Positions 51,786 to 60,993 of a DNA stretch of 64,000 bases are shown in pieces; position 1 is the stretch's first letter, and the number at the start of each line of letters is the position of its first letter. This DNA comes from Clostridia bacterium (GTDB taxonomy: Bacteria > Bacillota > Clostridia > Lachnospirales > Lachnospiraceae): the NCBI GenBank assembly GCA_910574835.1, contig CAJTDE010000003.1, positions 1 through 64,000 of the forward strand. Reading direction: 5' to 3'. The notes under the pieces are model-generated. The model worked only from the letters and a program-made list of their open reading frames with translations, did not search any database and had not been told where the DNA came from. Made by a program: the position numbers and the translations under genes.

Positions 51786-52874
51786 TTAATAGTCTATGGT
51801 CTCCATGTACTTCATATACTTCACAACCATCAAAGCAATCTTGAAGGTAATGGCATCCTCGAACACGCGCAGATCAAGCCCGGTACTTTTCTGAAGCTTA
51901 TCCAGACGGTATACCAATGTATTTCGATGGATATAAAGCTGTCTGGAGGTCTCAGAAACATTCAGACTATTCTCAAAAAATTTATTGATGGTGGTCAGTG
52001 TTTCTTCATCAAAGTCATCCGGCGACTTTCCGTCAAATATTTCACGGATAAACATCTTGCACAGCGGAATCGGCAGCTGATAGATAAGACGCCCTATTCC
52101 CAGCGTGCTGTATGCCACAATATCTCTCTCGTCAAAGAAAATCTTTCCTACGTCCAACGCCATCCTGGCTTCTTTGTAGGAGCGTGATACTTCTTTGATC
52201 TCGCCCACAATGGTTCCGTAAGCAATGTGTACCTGTTCCTCTCCCTCGCCCGCAAGCAGATCCTTAATGACTTTAGCCGTCTTAGCAAGCTCCGGATAGC
52301 CTTCATTCTCTCCGAGTTCTTTGACGACAATTATGTTTTTCTCATCTACCGCAGTTATAAAATCCCTGGATTTGGTGCCGAACAGGGTCCTCAGGTTTTC
52401 CAGGGAAGCCGTGTCCTTCTCTTTTCCCGTCTCAATGACATAAACCGCACGGCGAACCTCCGCCTGAATATGAAGCTTCTTTGCTCTGTTATAGATATCT
52501 ACCAAAAGCAGATTATCAAGAAGCAGGTTTTTGATAAAGTTATCCTTATCAAAGCGCTCCTTATAGGCAATCAGAAGATTTTGAATCTGGAACACGGCAA
52601 TCTTGCCGATCATGTAGGCATCCTCGCTGCCTCCGTTGATCAGAAGGATATATTCCAACTGGTTCTCGTCAAACACCTTAAAAAACTGAAAGCCCTGTAT
52701 CACCTGGCTATCCGCCGGGGAATCAATAAACGCAAGGACCGATCCCGTATAAGTATCCGCCTCGGGAAATGTGGAGGCCAGCACCTTCCCCTCCGTATCA
52801 ATAATGCAGAGGTCTATCCGGGTGATCCCCTTCAACCCCTCAATGGTATTTTGCAGTATCTGATTTGAAATCAT
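51786..52874 (-). CDS. PucR/CdaR-type transcriptional regulator
   Basis: 362 residues from the ATG at 52874 (MISNQILQNTIEGLKGITRI), with AAGGAG upstream. The N-terminal region (about 1-130) resembles a sugar-diacid/PAS-like sensor. The middle part has a degenerate GGDEF-like fold (HIAYGTIVGEIKEVSRSYKEARMALDVG). The C-terminus is the PucR helix-turn-helix (FFENSLNVSETSRQLYIHRNTLVYRLDKLQKSTGLDL). It is located directly upstream of ftsE with a 43-base gap. Whether it controls the ftsEX genes or is just cotranscribed is not visible. Confidence 0.85.
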   Translation of the reverse strand: MISNQILQNTIEGLKGITRIDLCIIDTEGKVLASTFPEADTYTGSVLAFIDSPADSQVIQGFQFFKVFDENQLEYILLINGGSEDAYMIGKIAVFQIQNLLIAYKERFDKDNFIKNLLLDNLLLVDIYNRAKKLHIQAEVRRAVYVIETGKEKDTASLENLRTLFGTKSRDFITAVDEKNIIVVKELGENEGYPELAKTAKVIKDLLAGEGEEQVHIAYGTIVGEIKEVSRSYKEARMALDVGKIFFDERDIVAYSTLGIGRLIYQLPIPLCKMFIREIFDGKSPDDFDEETLTTINKFFENSLNVSETSRQLYIHRNTLVYRLDKLQKSTGLDLRVFEDAITFKIALMVVKYMKYMETIDY

Positions 52875-53028
52875 AGTCTTGCCCACTCCTTTTTGCTCGT
52901 CTTTTTGTGCACATCGCCAGATTTTTATTTTTGGATTCTCTGGCAATATCACCTATAGAATTACCCCTTATTATGTAAAAATAAAAATACCTAATTTATA
53001 TACTAATGCAAAATCACAAAAAAGAAAA

Positions 53029-53060
53029 GAGGAAATGTAAAAAAATTTATGCATTTCCTC
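53029..53060 (-). terminator. Terminator of the YitT gene
   Basis: GAGGAAATG (53029-53037) pairs with CATTTCCTC (53052-53060). On the minus strand TTTTC and TTTTTT follow. Confidence 0.85.
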
Positions 53061-53121
53061 GACGATTTGGTATTTATTTCAAATTTTTTTCCTATACATT
53101 GTTCACAAAAGAAATTATTTC

Positions 53122-53988
53122 CTATTTTGTCTCAATAAACCCTTCCCCCAAAACCTCCCGAACATCGGTTACAATGACGAAGGCATCCGGGTCCAGGGCA
53201 AGAGTCAGCTCTTTGAGATGTACAATTTCTTTTCTGGATACCACGCAGAAGAGCATGTTCTTTTCTTCGCCGGAGTACATGCCTTTTGCAGACAGTCCGG
53301 TGACGCCGCGGCTCAGATCGTCCATCAGTATCCGGGACAGCTCGTCAGGTTTTTGGGTAATAATAAATGCGGCTTTGGAAAATTTCAGGCCTTCTATGAT
53401 GCCGTCGGATACTTTGGATACCAGATAAATTGATATTACGGCGTAAAGCGCCATCTGGATTCCAAAAAGGTAGGCTCCGGCCAGAACGATAACGGCGTCT
53501 ATGACCTGCATAATGTCGGCTATGCTGTAATGCCGCCAGAAATGCTGTATGATGGCCGCTATGAGATCCGTACCGCCCGTGGTGGCCTGGCTTAAGAATA
53601 CAAGGCCGATTCCCACACCCATTACGACGCCTCCGTAAAGGGCGGTGAGCAGGAGGTCTCCAACTGCCAAAGGTATTACAGGCAGAACGCCCAGCCAGAC
53701 GGACAGCATAACGGTTGCAAATAAGGTTTTTACAATGTATTTCCAACCTTTTAAGCGGATTGCTATGAGAAATACGGGAATGTTGAGAACCAGGTTGGTC
53801 ACGGCCAGGGGAACGCCGCCCGGAACAAGATCTTCGGTGAGCTGCTTTACAATGATGGCCAGACCGGAAAATCCGCCCGTAACGAAGCCGGAAGGGTCGT
53901 AGATGGAGGCTACGGCAAAGGCTATGAGGGCGGTCCCTGCCGCTATCAGCAGATATTCTTTTATAACTGTCCGGCTTTTATTTTCCAT
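53122..53988 (-). CDS. YitT family membrane protein
   Basis: 288 residues from the ATG at 53988. Five or six membrane helices occupy about residues 8-180 (SIYDPSGFVTGGFSGLAIIV is the family's conserved first loop; SQATTGGTDLIAAI another). A cytoplasmic DUF2179 domain follows (about 205-288: SRGVTGLSAKGMYSGEEKNM, LKELTLALDPDAFVIVTDV). Function of YitT proteins is unknown. It is monocistronic with its own terminator. Confidence 0.93.
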   Translation of the reverse strand: MENKSRTVIKEYLLIAAGTALIAFAVASIYDPSGFVTGGFSGLAIIVKQLTEDLVPGGVPLAVTNLVLNIPVFLIAIRLKGWKYIVKTLFATVMLSVWLGVLPVIPLAVGDLLLTALYGGVVMGVGIGLVFLSQATTGGTDLIAAIIQHFWRHYSIADIMQVIDAVIVLAGAYLFGIQMALYAVISIYLVSKVSDGIIEGLKFSKAAFIITQKPDELSRILMDDLSRGVTGLSAKGMYSGEEKNMLFCVVSRKEIVHLKELTLALDPDAFVIVTDVREVLGEGFIETK

Positions 53989-54187
53989 TGCTGCTTTTAT
54001 TCCTTTCGTTTAGAGATACTATTTCATTGTCCATATCTTATTTTTCTTTAGTTTTTACTGGTTTTGCAGTTCTATCCCTGTTCACCGTATGCTTTTGTGC
54101 AATATGTCCCCGCATCATTTCATATGGCATATTCCTGTCTTTTTCCGCATAGGTTATAGCAATCGAATTGTATGGGAGGGGCTTCTC

Positions 54188-54691
54188 TTGAGCTCAAAAA
54201 CTAAAATTGTGGTCCTCCGCATGAAGGAATTGATTTATACCGGCATCTTTGTTGCCCTGGGTATTATTCTGATCCTTCTTCTGGTGTTTATGTTTGCTCC
54301 TAAGAACAGCAAACCGGCTTCCACTGATACTTCTGATAAATATGTGCCTGGTGTGTACACTTCGTCGATTATGCTGAACGGCAATGCTGTGGATATTGCC
54401 GTTACGGTGGATAAGGATGCGATTGCTTCTATTCAGATGGTGAATGTCAGCGAGACGGTTACTACGATGTATCCGCTTATGGAACCGGCTCTTGATAACC
54501 TGGCGGAGCAGATTATTGCTTCTCAGTCTCTTGATCATATTACATATCCGGAGGAAAATCAATATACTTCTCTTGTGATTTTGGATGCGGTGGAGAGGGC
54601 GCTTGATAAGGCGGCGGCTTCTGAGTCTGAAACGGAAGGGGCGGGGGAACCTTCCGGAACGAAAAAGGAGGAGAAGGAAGTGGTTGAATAG
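54188..54691 (+). CDS. Membrane-anchored FMN-binding-like protein
   Basis: 167 residues starting at a TTG (54188) behind GGGAGGGG; a longer open frame lacks a ribosome site. A single N-terminal membrane helix (about 15-36, ELIYTGIFVALGIILILLLV) is followed by an extracellular domain shaped like FMN_bind (YVPGVYTSSIMLNGNAVDIA; VTVDKDAIASIQMVNVSET; YTSLVILDAVERALDKAA). The flavin-attachment S/T-GA-T motif is not present, so covalent FMN is unlikely. The end is Glu-rich. It is convergent with the HlyD-like gene, and a 209-bp inverted repeat lies between them. Confidence 0.7.
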   Translation: MSSKTKIVVLRMKELIYTGIFVALGIILILLLVFMFAPKNSKPASTDTSDKYVPGVYTSSIMLNGNAVDIAVTVDKDAIASIQMVNVSETVTTMYPLMEPALDNLAEQIIASQSLDHITYPEENQYTSLVILDAVERALDKAAASESETEGAGEPSGTKKEEKEVVE

Positions 54692-54704
54692 TTTGGGGAC
54701 GGAC

Positions 54705-54913
54705 GGGAGAGACCGGGAAGAAGCCGGATGAATTTTCCATATCTGTGTTCGCACGGTTCTCGTACACTCCGTCTGCTCGGCTCGAACATTACTCTTGCAT
54801 GTTGTGTGCTGTTTTATGTTTTGAGTAATGTTCGCTCCGATCAGACGGAGCGTTCGAGAACAGGCGGACACCTGATATCGGAAAATTCATCCGGCTTCTT
54901 CCCGGTCTCTCCC
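54705..54913. repeat. 209-bp imperfect inverted repeat between convergent genes
   Basis: The outer arms, beginning GGGAGAGACCGGGAAGAAGC at 54705, match the complement ending at 54913 over about 34 bp. Inner arms match in blocks (GTTCTCG, CTCCGTCTG, GAACATTACTC with complements). The tip is a short AT-rich loop around 54800-54822. The whole could fold as one long hairpin. Confidence 0.8.
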
Positions 54914-54936
54914 TGGGGGGCGGTTGATGTTTGCTC

Positions 54937-56568
54937 TTATTCTTTGTAGCGGACTATGGTTCGATCCTCCAGGGGTTCTGTGGTGCTTACTATTACTTCG
55001 GTTTCGCTGTCTATGACGCCTTCTTCGATGGCGGCATATTTGTTGTTTTTGTCCAGGACGTTTACGTAGACAAGCTCGGCGGCCAGCTCGGGGCCTAGGA
55101 TTCCGGATTTTTGTTTTAGGGTGTAGACGTAGCTTCTTCCGTTTTGATCGGTGTAGAGGGCTTCCAGGGGGATGCAGCAGTTGAAGGTTTCGGTCTGGGT
55201 TTCGGTAGTGAATACCCCGCTTTGGCCTAAGGTTCCTACGCCCTGGGGGAGAAAGATGATGGCTTCGAACAGATCCGGGCTGGCTTCGCTTGCGGCTACG
55301 TAGTCTACAGTTACGGTTTCATGGCTTTTTCCAAGGGTGAGGGCGGCCGTATCGCCCTGGTTGACGTATTTTTTCTGGTCTTTTGTCAGGGTGGTGTGGT
55401 ATTCCAGAGGGCTTTCCAGGTCTGCGTAGACGATTGATGCGCCGTCGGGGATTCGTTCGCCCGGACTTACCTGGATTCGGGTGACGATTCCTTCGGATTC
55501 CGGGTAAACACGGCCGCCTGTGCGCTGGATTTCCTGGTATTTTTCCAGTTTTTCTTTGAGGACGGACAGCTCCAGACGGTTGATGGCCAGGCTGTTGTCG
55601 GCGGGGGAGGCTTTCTCTGCATCGTCCAAGCGCCGCTTTGCATCCAATAGTGTGTCGTCCCGGCTTTTTCTGGCGTCGGAAAGGCTTCGTTCGGCGGCTC
55701 CTATGCTGTTTTCCAGAGCGCTCTTTTTTTCTTCCCAGGCTGCTTTTGCTGTGTCTTCTTTGCTGTAATCGGGTTTTGTGACCGGGGCGGATGTGTGACT
55801 GTTATATTCGGCTTCTATGTTTTCTAATGTTTTCTTGGCTTCTTCCAGCTTTGCCTTGGCCGCATCAAGATCCGAGGGATCGGGGGTTGCTCCCGGCGCT
55901 TCCAGTTCCCGTACTTTTTCTTCTGCCGCTTCTTTTTCTTCTTTTGCTTTGTTTTTCGCTTTGGTAAGCTCTTGTTCTTTTTGGGCCCATGCGTCGTACT
56001 CTGCCTGAGCTTTTTTGCGTTCTTCCTCCGGTGTTGCAGCTGCCGGATTTTGTTTTAGATCTTCCAGGGCGTCTTTGGCTCCTTTTAAGTCTTCTTTTGC
56101 CCGATCTACGTTGTCCTGGGCGTTTTCTGCCGAGCGATCATAGTCTTCTTTTGCGCGATCCTGCTCGGTTTTTTTCTCGTTTGCCGCCAACCCCTTATTC
56201 TGTTCCTGCTCCTGAATGGTCAGGGACAGCTTTTTTATGGTCATTTCCTGTTCCCTGATTTGTTCTTCTAAGTCGCTCATATCTATTTCAAATAAGAGGG
56301 TTTCTGTTGTAATGCGATCGCCAACGTGGGCGTGGACCGTTCGGCAGCGCAGGCCGCTTAAGGCGTTGACTGCGTATTCCATGCCCTGCTGAACAAGACC
56401 CTCTGCTTCTACCGTATGCATCAGGAAGGTGCGCTCCGGCTTCTTTGTGGTTATCTGGGGAAGCTTAGCGGCGTAGACTGCGCGGGATATCAGGGTGCAC
56501 AGGAGCATCAGGCTTAGAAAGATGCAAAAGGCGACGCCGATTTTTTTCTGCTTTTTCCACATTTCCAT
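54937..56568 (-). CDS. HlyD/RND-type membrane-fusion (adaptor) protein
   Basis: 543 residues from the ATG at 56568, with AAAGGAG 10 bases upstream. One N-terminal membrane helix (about 9-33), then a lipoyl-like half (VEAEGLVQQGMEYAVNALSG; VHAHVGDRITTETLLFEID), a long coiled coil (about residues 95-330, Glu/Lys/Ala-rich with several PAA-type breaks), and the matching second lipoyl half (YPESEGIVTRIQVSPGERIPDG), followed by a beta-barrel. Such proteins connect transporters to the envelope exterior. No MacB-like ATPase or RND pump is adjacent; instead it directly follows two sugar-type ABC permeases, an unusual partner set. Confidence 0.85.
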   Translation of the reverse strand: MEMWKKQKKIGVAFCIFLSLMLLCTLISRAVYAAKLPQITTKKPERTFLMHTVEAEGLVQQGMEYAVNALSGLRCRTVHAHVGDRITTETLLFEIDMSDLEEQIREQEMTIKKLSLTIQEQEQNKGLAANEKKTEQDRAKEDYDRSAENAQDNVDRAKEDLKGAKDALEDLKQNPAAATPEEERKKAQAEYDAWAQKEQELTKAKNKAKEEKEAAEEKVRELEAPGATPDPSDLDAAKAKLEEAKKTLENIEAEYNSHTSAPVTKPDYSKEDTAKAAWEEKKSALENSIGAAERSLSDARKSRDDTLLDAKRRLDDAEKASPADNSLAINRLELSVLKEKLEKYQEIQRTGGRVYPESEGIVTRIQVSPGERIPDGASIVYADLESPLEYHTTLTKDQKKYVNQGDTAALTLGKSHETVTVDYVAASEASPDLFEAIIFLPQGVGTLGQSGVFTTETQTETFNCCIPLEALYTDQNGRSYVYTLKQKSGILGPELAAELVYVNVLDKNNKYAAIEEGVIDSETEVIVSTTEPLEDRTIVRYKE

Positions 56569-56575
56569 TTTGAAC

Positions 56576-57496
56576 TCACTCCTTTAGGGCTGACGCCACG
56601 ATTCCGCGTTCCAGGTATTCCTGCCCAATTAGAAATACGAATACGGGCGGGATCAGTGTGATAACGGACGCTACGAAGGAATAGCCGGCCTGATCCAGAT
56701 GGATTTCGGGCAGATACAGGGACAGGGGCCAGAGGCTTTTGTCTTCCAGAAATGCCAGAGGCTGTTCCATAAGATTCCAGTATTCCAGGAAACCCAGCAC
56801 CATTGCCGAGAGGATGCCGTTGGAGGCCAGGGGCAGTCCAATCCGCCAAAATATGGTCCATTCTCCGGCTCCGTCTACCCGGGCCGCATCAATGATGCTC
56901 TCTGGCAGGGCGCAGAATCCGCGGTAAATGAGGAAAACCGGGAAGGTGGAAAATACGGCCGGAAGGATGATGGCCCCATGTGTATTGATCAGGTGCAGGC
57001 CGTCCAGTACTAAGTAGTTGGATAGCATGGTAACCTGGAAGGGCATCAGCATCAGGACCACGTACAGGGTGAACAGTACGTTTCGGAAGCGGAACCTGTA
57101 TACCGCAAAAGCCCAGGCCGCCGGTACTGCCAGCAGGAGCTGGCCTAGCAGTATGAGAACTGCGATTTTTATGGAGTTCCAGAATACTACAAAAAATTGG
57201 GGCGTATAGAAGAGCACACGGGCATAGTGCTCAAAGGTCGGATATACGGGCAGGAATTTCCAGGTTATAAATCCTTCGGCTCCGCTGCTCAGAGGTTCCA
57301 GACACTGCCCCAGCTCGTAGCGGCTGATGATGGTGCCGGACAGTACCAGGACTGCCGGAATAAGACAGAAAACGGCCAGCGAAAAGAGCATGATTTTTCT
57401 TATGTTTGCCTGTGCATACTTTACCGCACCGTATCCGCGTCCCCTGGAAGGGGTTCTATTACAATGTGCTTTTTGAGCGTTTATTCTTATCCGCAT
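56576..57496 (-). CDS. Carbohydrate-type ABC permease (MalG-like)
   Basis: 306 residues from the ATG at 57496, behind GGGAGGCG. Six membrane helices are expected. The cytoplasmic EAA loop is clear (PESIIDAARVDGAGEWTIFWRIGLPL), the dock for the ABC ATPase. Placement after the MalF-like permease and the solute-binding lipoprotein marks a CUT1-type importer. No MsmK-like ATPase gene is present; such importers often share one encoded elsewhere. Its stop is 8 bases before the HlyD-like start. Confidence 0.9.
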   Translation of the reverse strand: MRIRINAQKAHCNRTPSRGRGYGAVKYAQANIRKIMLFSLAVFCLIPAVLVLSGTIISRYELGQCLEPLSSGAEGFITWKFLPVYPTFEHYARVLFYTPQFFVVFWNSIKIAVLILLGQLLLAVPAAWAFAVYRFRFRNVLFTLYVVLMLMPFQVTMLSNYLVLDGLHLINTHGAIILPAVFSTFPVFLIYRGFCALPESIIDAARVDGAGEWTIFWRIGLPLASNGILSAMVLGFLEYWNLMEQPLAFLEDKSLWPLSLYLPEIHLDQAGYSFVASVITLIPPVFVFLIGQEYLERGIVASALKE

Positions 57497-57573
57497 TTGC
57501 TTCGCCTCCCTTCTATCTGCTCCATGAAATCATTCGTTTGTGTCTGCTTAAGAAAAATAGAATGTTCTTGGGC

Positions 57574-58449
57574 TTATACCGCTTTATCCCAGAATTTTTG
57601 CAGTAATAATATGAATAAAAACAGTACGACTCCCACGCAGACTGCCGCGGCAGCCATTTTGTCCAGCTCCAGATTTACAAACCAGTTGTTGAAAAGGTGC
57701 TGCAGCAGGTACATGCTCTCGTGGGGATAGGAACCTGCCACCAGATATGCCTCCCGAAATACCTTGAAAGAGTTCAGAAAGGAGAGCACCGTGATGGTGT
57801 AGAGAGTTCCTTTCAGGTTAGGAAATATCACCTGCCAAAAGCATTGCCGCTCGTTTGCTCCGTCCACCCGGGCCGCATCCAGAATGTCGGCGGGGATGGA
57901 GAAGATTCCGGCCAGCCAGAGCACAATGGTATAGCCGAGATTTTTCCACACATAACTGAATACCAGGACCCAGAAGGCCGCTTCCGTGCTCATGTAATCC
58001 ACCGGGCCGCTTTCAGGCACCAGACGGAGACTATCTAATAATAAGTTTAAAAAGCCTTGTTTGGAAAATACCATGCGCCAGACCAGTACGATTGCAGCTG
58101 CCGGCATGGCCATAGGGAACAGGAAGCAGGATTTTAGAAATTGGATTTTCCGGAGTCTGCTTAGCTGTACAGCCAGAAACAAGCCCAGGCCGATGAGGAT
58201 TGGAAGGCAGATGACCGTGAAGCGCAAGGTGTTTTTTACTGCCAAAAGAAATGCCTGGTTGTTAAATATGAGCTGATAATTATGAATCCCTACCCATTCT
58301 TGGGTCACGACGGTCAAAAACGACCGCCGGACCACATCCAGAAACGGAAGGCAAACAAAGATCAGAACCCCGATTCCGCTCGGAAGCAGAAACCATATCC
58401 AGGCGTTTTTGCTTCCGAAAATCTTTTGCCTTTTCTTCGTCGCCCTCAC
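57574..58449 (-). CDS. Carbohydrate-type ABC permease (MalF-like)
   Basis: 291 residues with six expected membrane helices (WFLLPSGIGVLIFVCLPFLD is a typical first helix) and an EAA loop (PADILDAARVDGANERQCFWQVIFPNL). The start is unclear: the GTG at 58449 directly abuts AGGAG, leaving no spacing, and no other ATG/GTG/TTG is near. A rare start a few codons later is possible. It precedes the MalG-like gene and follows the solute-binding lipoprotein across a long hairpin element. Confidence 0.88.
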   Translation of the reverse strand: MRATKKRQKIFGSKNAWIWFLLPSGIGVLIFVCLPFLDVVRRSFLTVVTQEWVGIHNYQLIFNNQAFLLAVKNTLRFTVICLPILIGLGLFLAVQLSRLRKIQFLKSCFLFPMAMPAAAIVLVWRMVFSKQGFLNLLLDSLRLVPESGPVDYMSTEAAFWVLVFSYVWKNLGYTIVLWLAGIFSIPADILDAARVDGANERQCFWQVIFPNLKGTLYTITVLSFLNSFKVFREAYLVAGSYPHESMYLLQHLFNNWFVNLELDKMAAAAVCVGVVLFLFILLLQKFWDKAV

Positions 58450-58460
58450 CTCCTATTTGT

Positions 58461-58564
58461 AGTTCCGTATATCTCCATGCAGTACGCAGGTATCGGAGAT
58501 GAATTTCCGGTCGCAAAATACATGCGTCCGTAAATCCATCCGGGTACTGCATGAAGATATACTG
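58461..58564 (-). repeat. Long hairpin element B, upstream of the MalF-like gene
   Basis: Outer arms (58467-58485 with 58544-58562) pair over 18 of 19 positions. Inner arms (58498-58514 with 58524-58540) pair at 14 of 17. It begins AGTTCCGTATATCT, repeated directly at 58567-58580, and matches element A at 29204 in layout and ends. Confidence 0.7.
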
Positions 58565-58579
58565 TTTAGTTCCGTATAT

Positions 58580-60922
58580 CTACTCTGCCAGATAAATAGC
58601 CGCCTTTTTCACGATTTCCTTCACCGTATCTTCCACGCTGAGGCTTCCGTTCAATGCCTTGGGTCCGATCTCCAGAACGGTCTGTTCGACAATGGTGTCG
58701 CTGCGGCTGGCTGTCTTTGCGGCGTCTACGATGCCGCGGAGACGTTGATAATGCTCTTCTGTCACCCACAGGATTTCCAGATGGAAAGATGTTCCGTCTT
58801 GGCCTCCTATGGAAATGCTGGAGTTCGCCTCTCCCTCATTAGGGTTGATTTTTTGTTTTTCAAAGGACGCCATATTCATAGGCAGCCCTCCCGGTAAATC
58901 CAAATCCTGCAGCTCGGTTCCGAACAGGAAACCAAAAAAGTCCAGAGCCAGTTCATTTTCTATGGAATTGGCATAGATTCCAACGCAGGTATCTGGTACG
59001 AAGCTGTCCGGCACCTGTCCCGAGTAGGCTGCATAATCAATATCACTCTCCTGATCCGTCAGTGTGGATATCATATTAAAGTCCGCATTCATGCCTTTGG
59101 TTGTGCCGATTCCCAGATAGCTTTCCTCCATAGCAATATCCATAGATACGCCGGAGGCGCTTGCACTGAAATCCTCCCACACAAGGCCGTCCAGTTCGCT
59201 CCACAGACTCATCATCCGCTGCTGCATTTCCTTCAATTCCACACTGTCCCAGCCTGCGGTTTCCGCTTCATAGACACGTTTTGCCTGTGTAAGAAATTCC
59301 GTAAGCTTTGCCTCATCCAGCTTTCCGTCCCCGCCGATCCATGCGCCGGAGCAGGAGAGTCCCAGGGTGTATAATACCTGTTCTTCCGTGATCTGCCGTA
59401 TAATCGAGCCTTGCGGATGTTCCTGCCGCAGCTTTTCCACGGCATCTGCTACGGACGCAAGATCGGTGATTCCTTTTACTGTGTCCGGATCTCCGATTAC
59501 CAGCGGTATCCGGAAGCGTACAGGAAGGGAGTAGATTTTTCCGTCCTCACGAAATGCATCTACCAGATTGGGGAACAGTGCATTTTCTCCCGTCAGGCCC
59601 TTTTCCAGTTCTGTCAGATCCGCAAGAATGCCTTTTTCCTTGTAGGACTGCTCCGGAAGACCGTTCAGAACTATGAGATCCGGGGCGCTTCCTGACATGA
59701 TCTTTGTATTCAGATTCTTGATGGCGTCCTCACGGACTACTCCGTCGTCACCGGTCATCCCCACCTCATAGCGGATATAAATGCCCGGATTCTTTTTCTG
59801 ATACAGGCTTACGGCCTGCCGGATGGTATAATCGTCCTCCAGGCTGTAGATGGTAAGCTGCTCCTCCGGAACTGCCGGCACGGTGGCGTCGTATATATAA
59901 TGGCAGAGTTTTGCCCCGTTATACAGGATCATAAATTCATCCTCGGGCATGGCAATCATACCCTTAAGGTACATCTGGGGATCTCCAAGAGAATTCATGT
60001 TTCCATCCGCTATCTGTTCCACGACGGTACCGCCCACTACATGGCGGTAAAGTCCTTTGCTCATAGCAAGGTAAAGCACATCTTCATCTGCGGAAGCCAT
60101 TACTACACAGTGGCTGCCGGCATTGGAGCCGATTGCTTCGCCTGTTTCCTCGGAGATGAAGTTTTCAAGCACTTCGTCCCGGGCAGCCAGGGTCTTTGCC
60201 TCCAGATCATACAGCTCTATGGTTCTGCTTGTGAGGATTACCATATAGCTTTTGGTGAAACCTACATAATCTGTGAGACCGTCTACCTTGCAAAGCTCCT
60301 GTACGGAACCGTCCTCCCGGCTGATCTCATACACGGTTCCCTGCATGCTGAATCCATAGAGACTGCTGTCTTTTCCAAACCAAAGCCCATGCAGCGTATC
60401 ATTTTCATCCGTATATTGAATTGGGTGCTGTGTGCCTTCCGGGTCTACATAAAGATATCGGGGATGGTAGCCTTCCTCTTCCTCCGCCTCGTCCTCGCCT
60501 CCGGAGTAAATGGCTGCCGCCGAACCGTCCGGCGCTAAGGCAAGATGAGGGATATAGGCTTCTTTTGCCGACAGTTCTGTCAGCCAGGAAGCAGAGCGCT
60601 GCTCCCATGTCTTTCCTTTGTCTGCGGATACATACAATCCCATGCTTTCCTCCAGCAAGGCTATTTCTCCGCTTTCCAATGTCTGTATAGCCGACGCCCC
60701 CCAGGAATCGGCATACTCAAATTCCTCGGGAAGCTCGATCTGGTATTCCAGATAGCGGCCCATGCTTTGCTCTTTTTCTCCTTCTGTATTTACTTCCCCC
60801 GGATTGTCTGAGGGGGAGGCTGATTCGGAGGCGGGGGCTTTTCCTTTGCCGCATCCGCCGGCAAATGCCAGCAGCAGAAGCAGGAGCCAGGCCGTTATTT
60901 GTCGGAATCTTTTCTTATTCAT
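58580..60922 (-). CDS. Lipoprotein: beta-propeller fused to an ABC solute-binding domain
   Basis: 780 residues from the ATG at 60922, behind AAAGGAG. A lipoprotein signal ends at the lipobox in LLAFAGGCGKG. The first half (about 50-350) is propeller-like: repeated short blades with a BNR-type YVSADKGKTWEQR and LALAPDGSAAAIYS. The second half (about 355-780) is a type 1 extracellular solute-binding protein (QAVSLYQKKNPGIYIRYEV, MSGSAPDLIVLNGLP, KIYSLPVRFRIPLVIG). Normal binding proteins are about 400-450 residues, so the propeller is an added module. It leads the permease genes, with element B between them. The ligand is unknown. Confidence 0.88.
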   Translation of the reverse strand: MNKKRFRQITAWLLLLLLAFAGGCGKGKAPASESASPSDNPGEVNTEGEKEQSMGRYLEYQIELPEEFEYADSWGASAIQTLESGEIALLEESMGLYVSADKGKTWEQRSASWLTELSAKEAYIPHLALAPDGSAAAIYSGGEDEAEEEEGYHPRYLYVDPEGTQHPIQYTDENDTLHGLWFGKDSSLYGFSMQGTVYEISREDGSVQELCKVDGLTDYVGFTKSYMVILTSRTIELYDLEAKTLAARDEVLENFISEETGEAIGSNAGSHCVVMASADEDVLYLAMSKGLYRHVVGGTVVEQIADGNMNSLGDPQMYLKGMIAMPEDEFMILYNGAKLCHYIYDATVPAVPEEQLTIYSLEDDYTIRQAVSLYQKKNPGIYIRYEVGMTGDDGVVREDAIKNLNTKIMSGSAPDLIVLNGLPEQSYKEKGILADLTELEKGLTGENALFPNLVDAFREDGKIYSLPVRFRIPLVIGDPDTVKGITDLASVADAVEKLRQEHPQGSIIRQITEEQVLYTLGLSCSGAWIGGDGKLDEAKLTEFLTQAKRVYEAETAGWDSVELKEMQQRMMSLWSELDGLVWEDFSASASGVSMDIAMEESYLGIGTTKGMNADFNMISTLTDQESDIDYAAYSGQVPDSFVPDTCVGIYANSIENELALDFFGFLFGTELQDLDLPGGLPMNMASFEKQKINPNEGEANSSISIGGQDGTSFHLEILWVTEEHYQRLRGIVDAAKTASRSDTIVEQTVLEIGPKALNGSLSVEDTVKEIVKKAAIYLAE

Positions 60923-60948
60923 ATATTCTGTTTCTCCTTTCTGTTTGC

Positions 60949-60979
60949 AGTCGCTGCGCAGCAGCTTTAAAGGGTAGGG
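60949..60979 (-). repeat. 33-bp REP-like repeat, copy 4 (degenerate)
   Basis: AGTCGCTGCGCAGCAGCTTT followed by AAAGGGTAGGG. It lies just upstream of the ribosome site of the solute-binding lipoprotein gene. Confidence 0.6.
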
Positions 60980-60993
60980 TTCTATACTTTTCT

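Noticed and set aside
54559-54871. Several minus-strand ORFs opposite the FMN-binding-like gene
   Set aside because: They lack ribosome sites and have Ser/Arg/Pro-rich shadow composition; the plus-strand frame has a membrane helix and a recognisable domain.
54705-54913. Retron non-coding RNA
   Set aside because: No reverse transcriptase gene lies nearby; the inverted repeat is explained better as a hairpin element or terminator.
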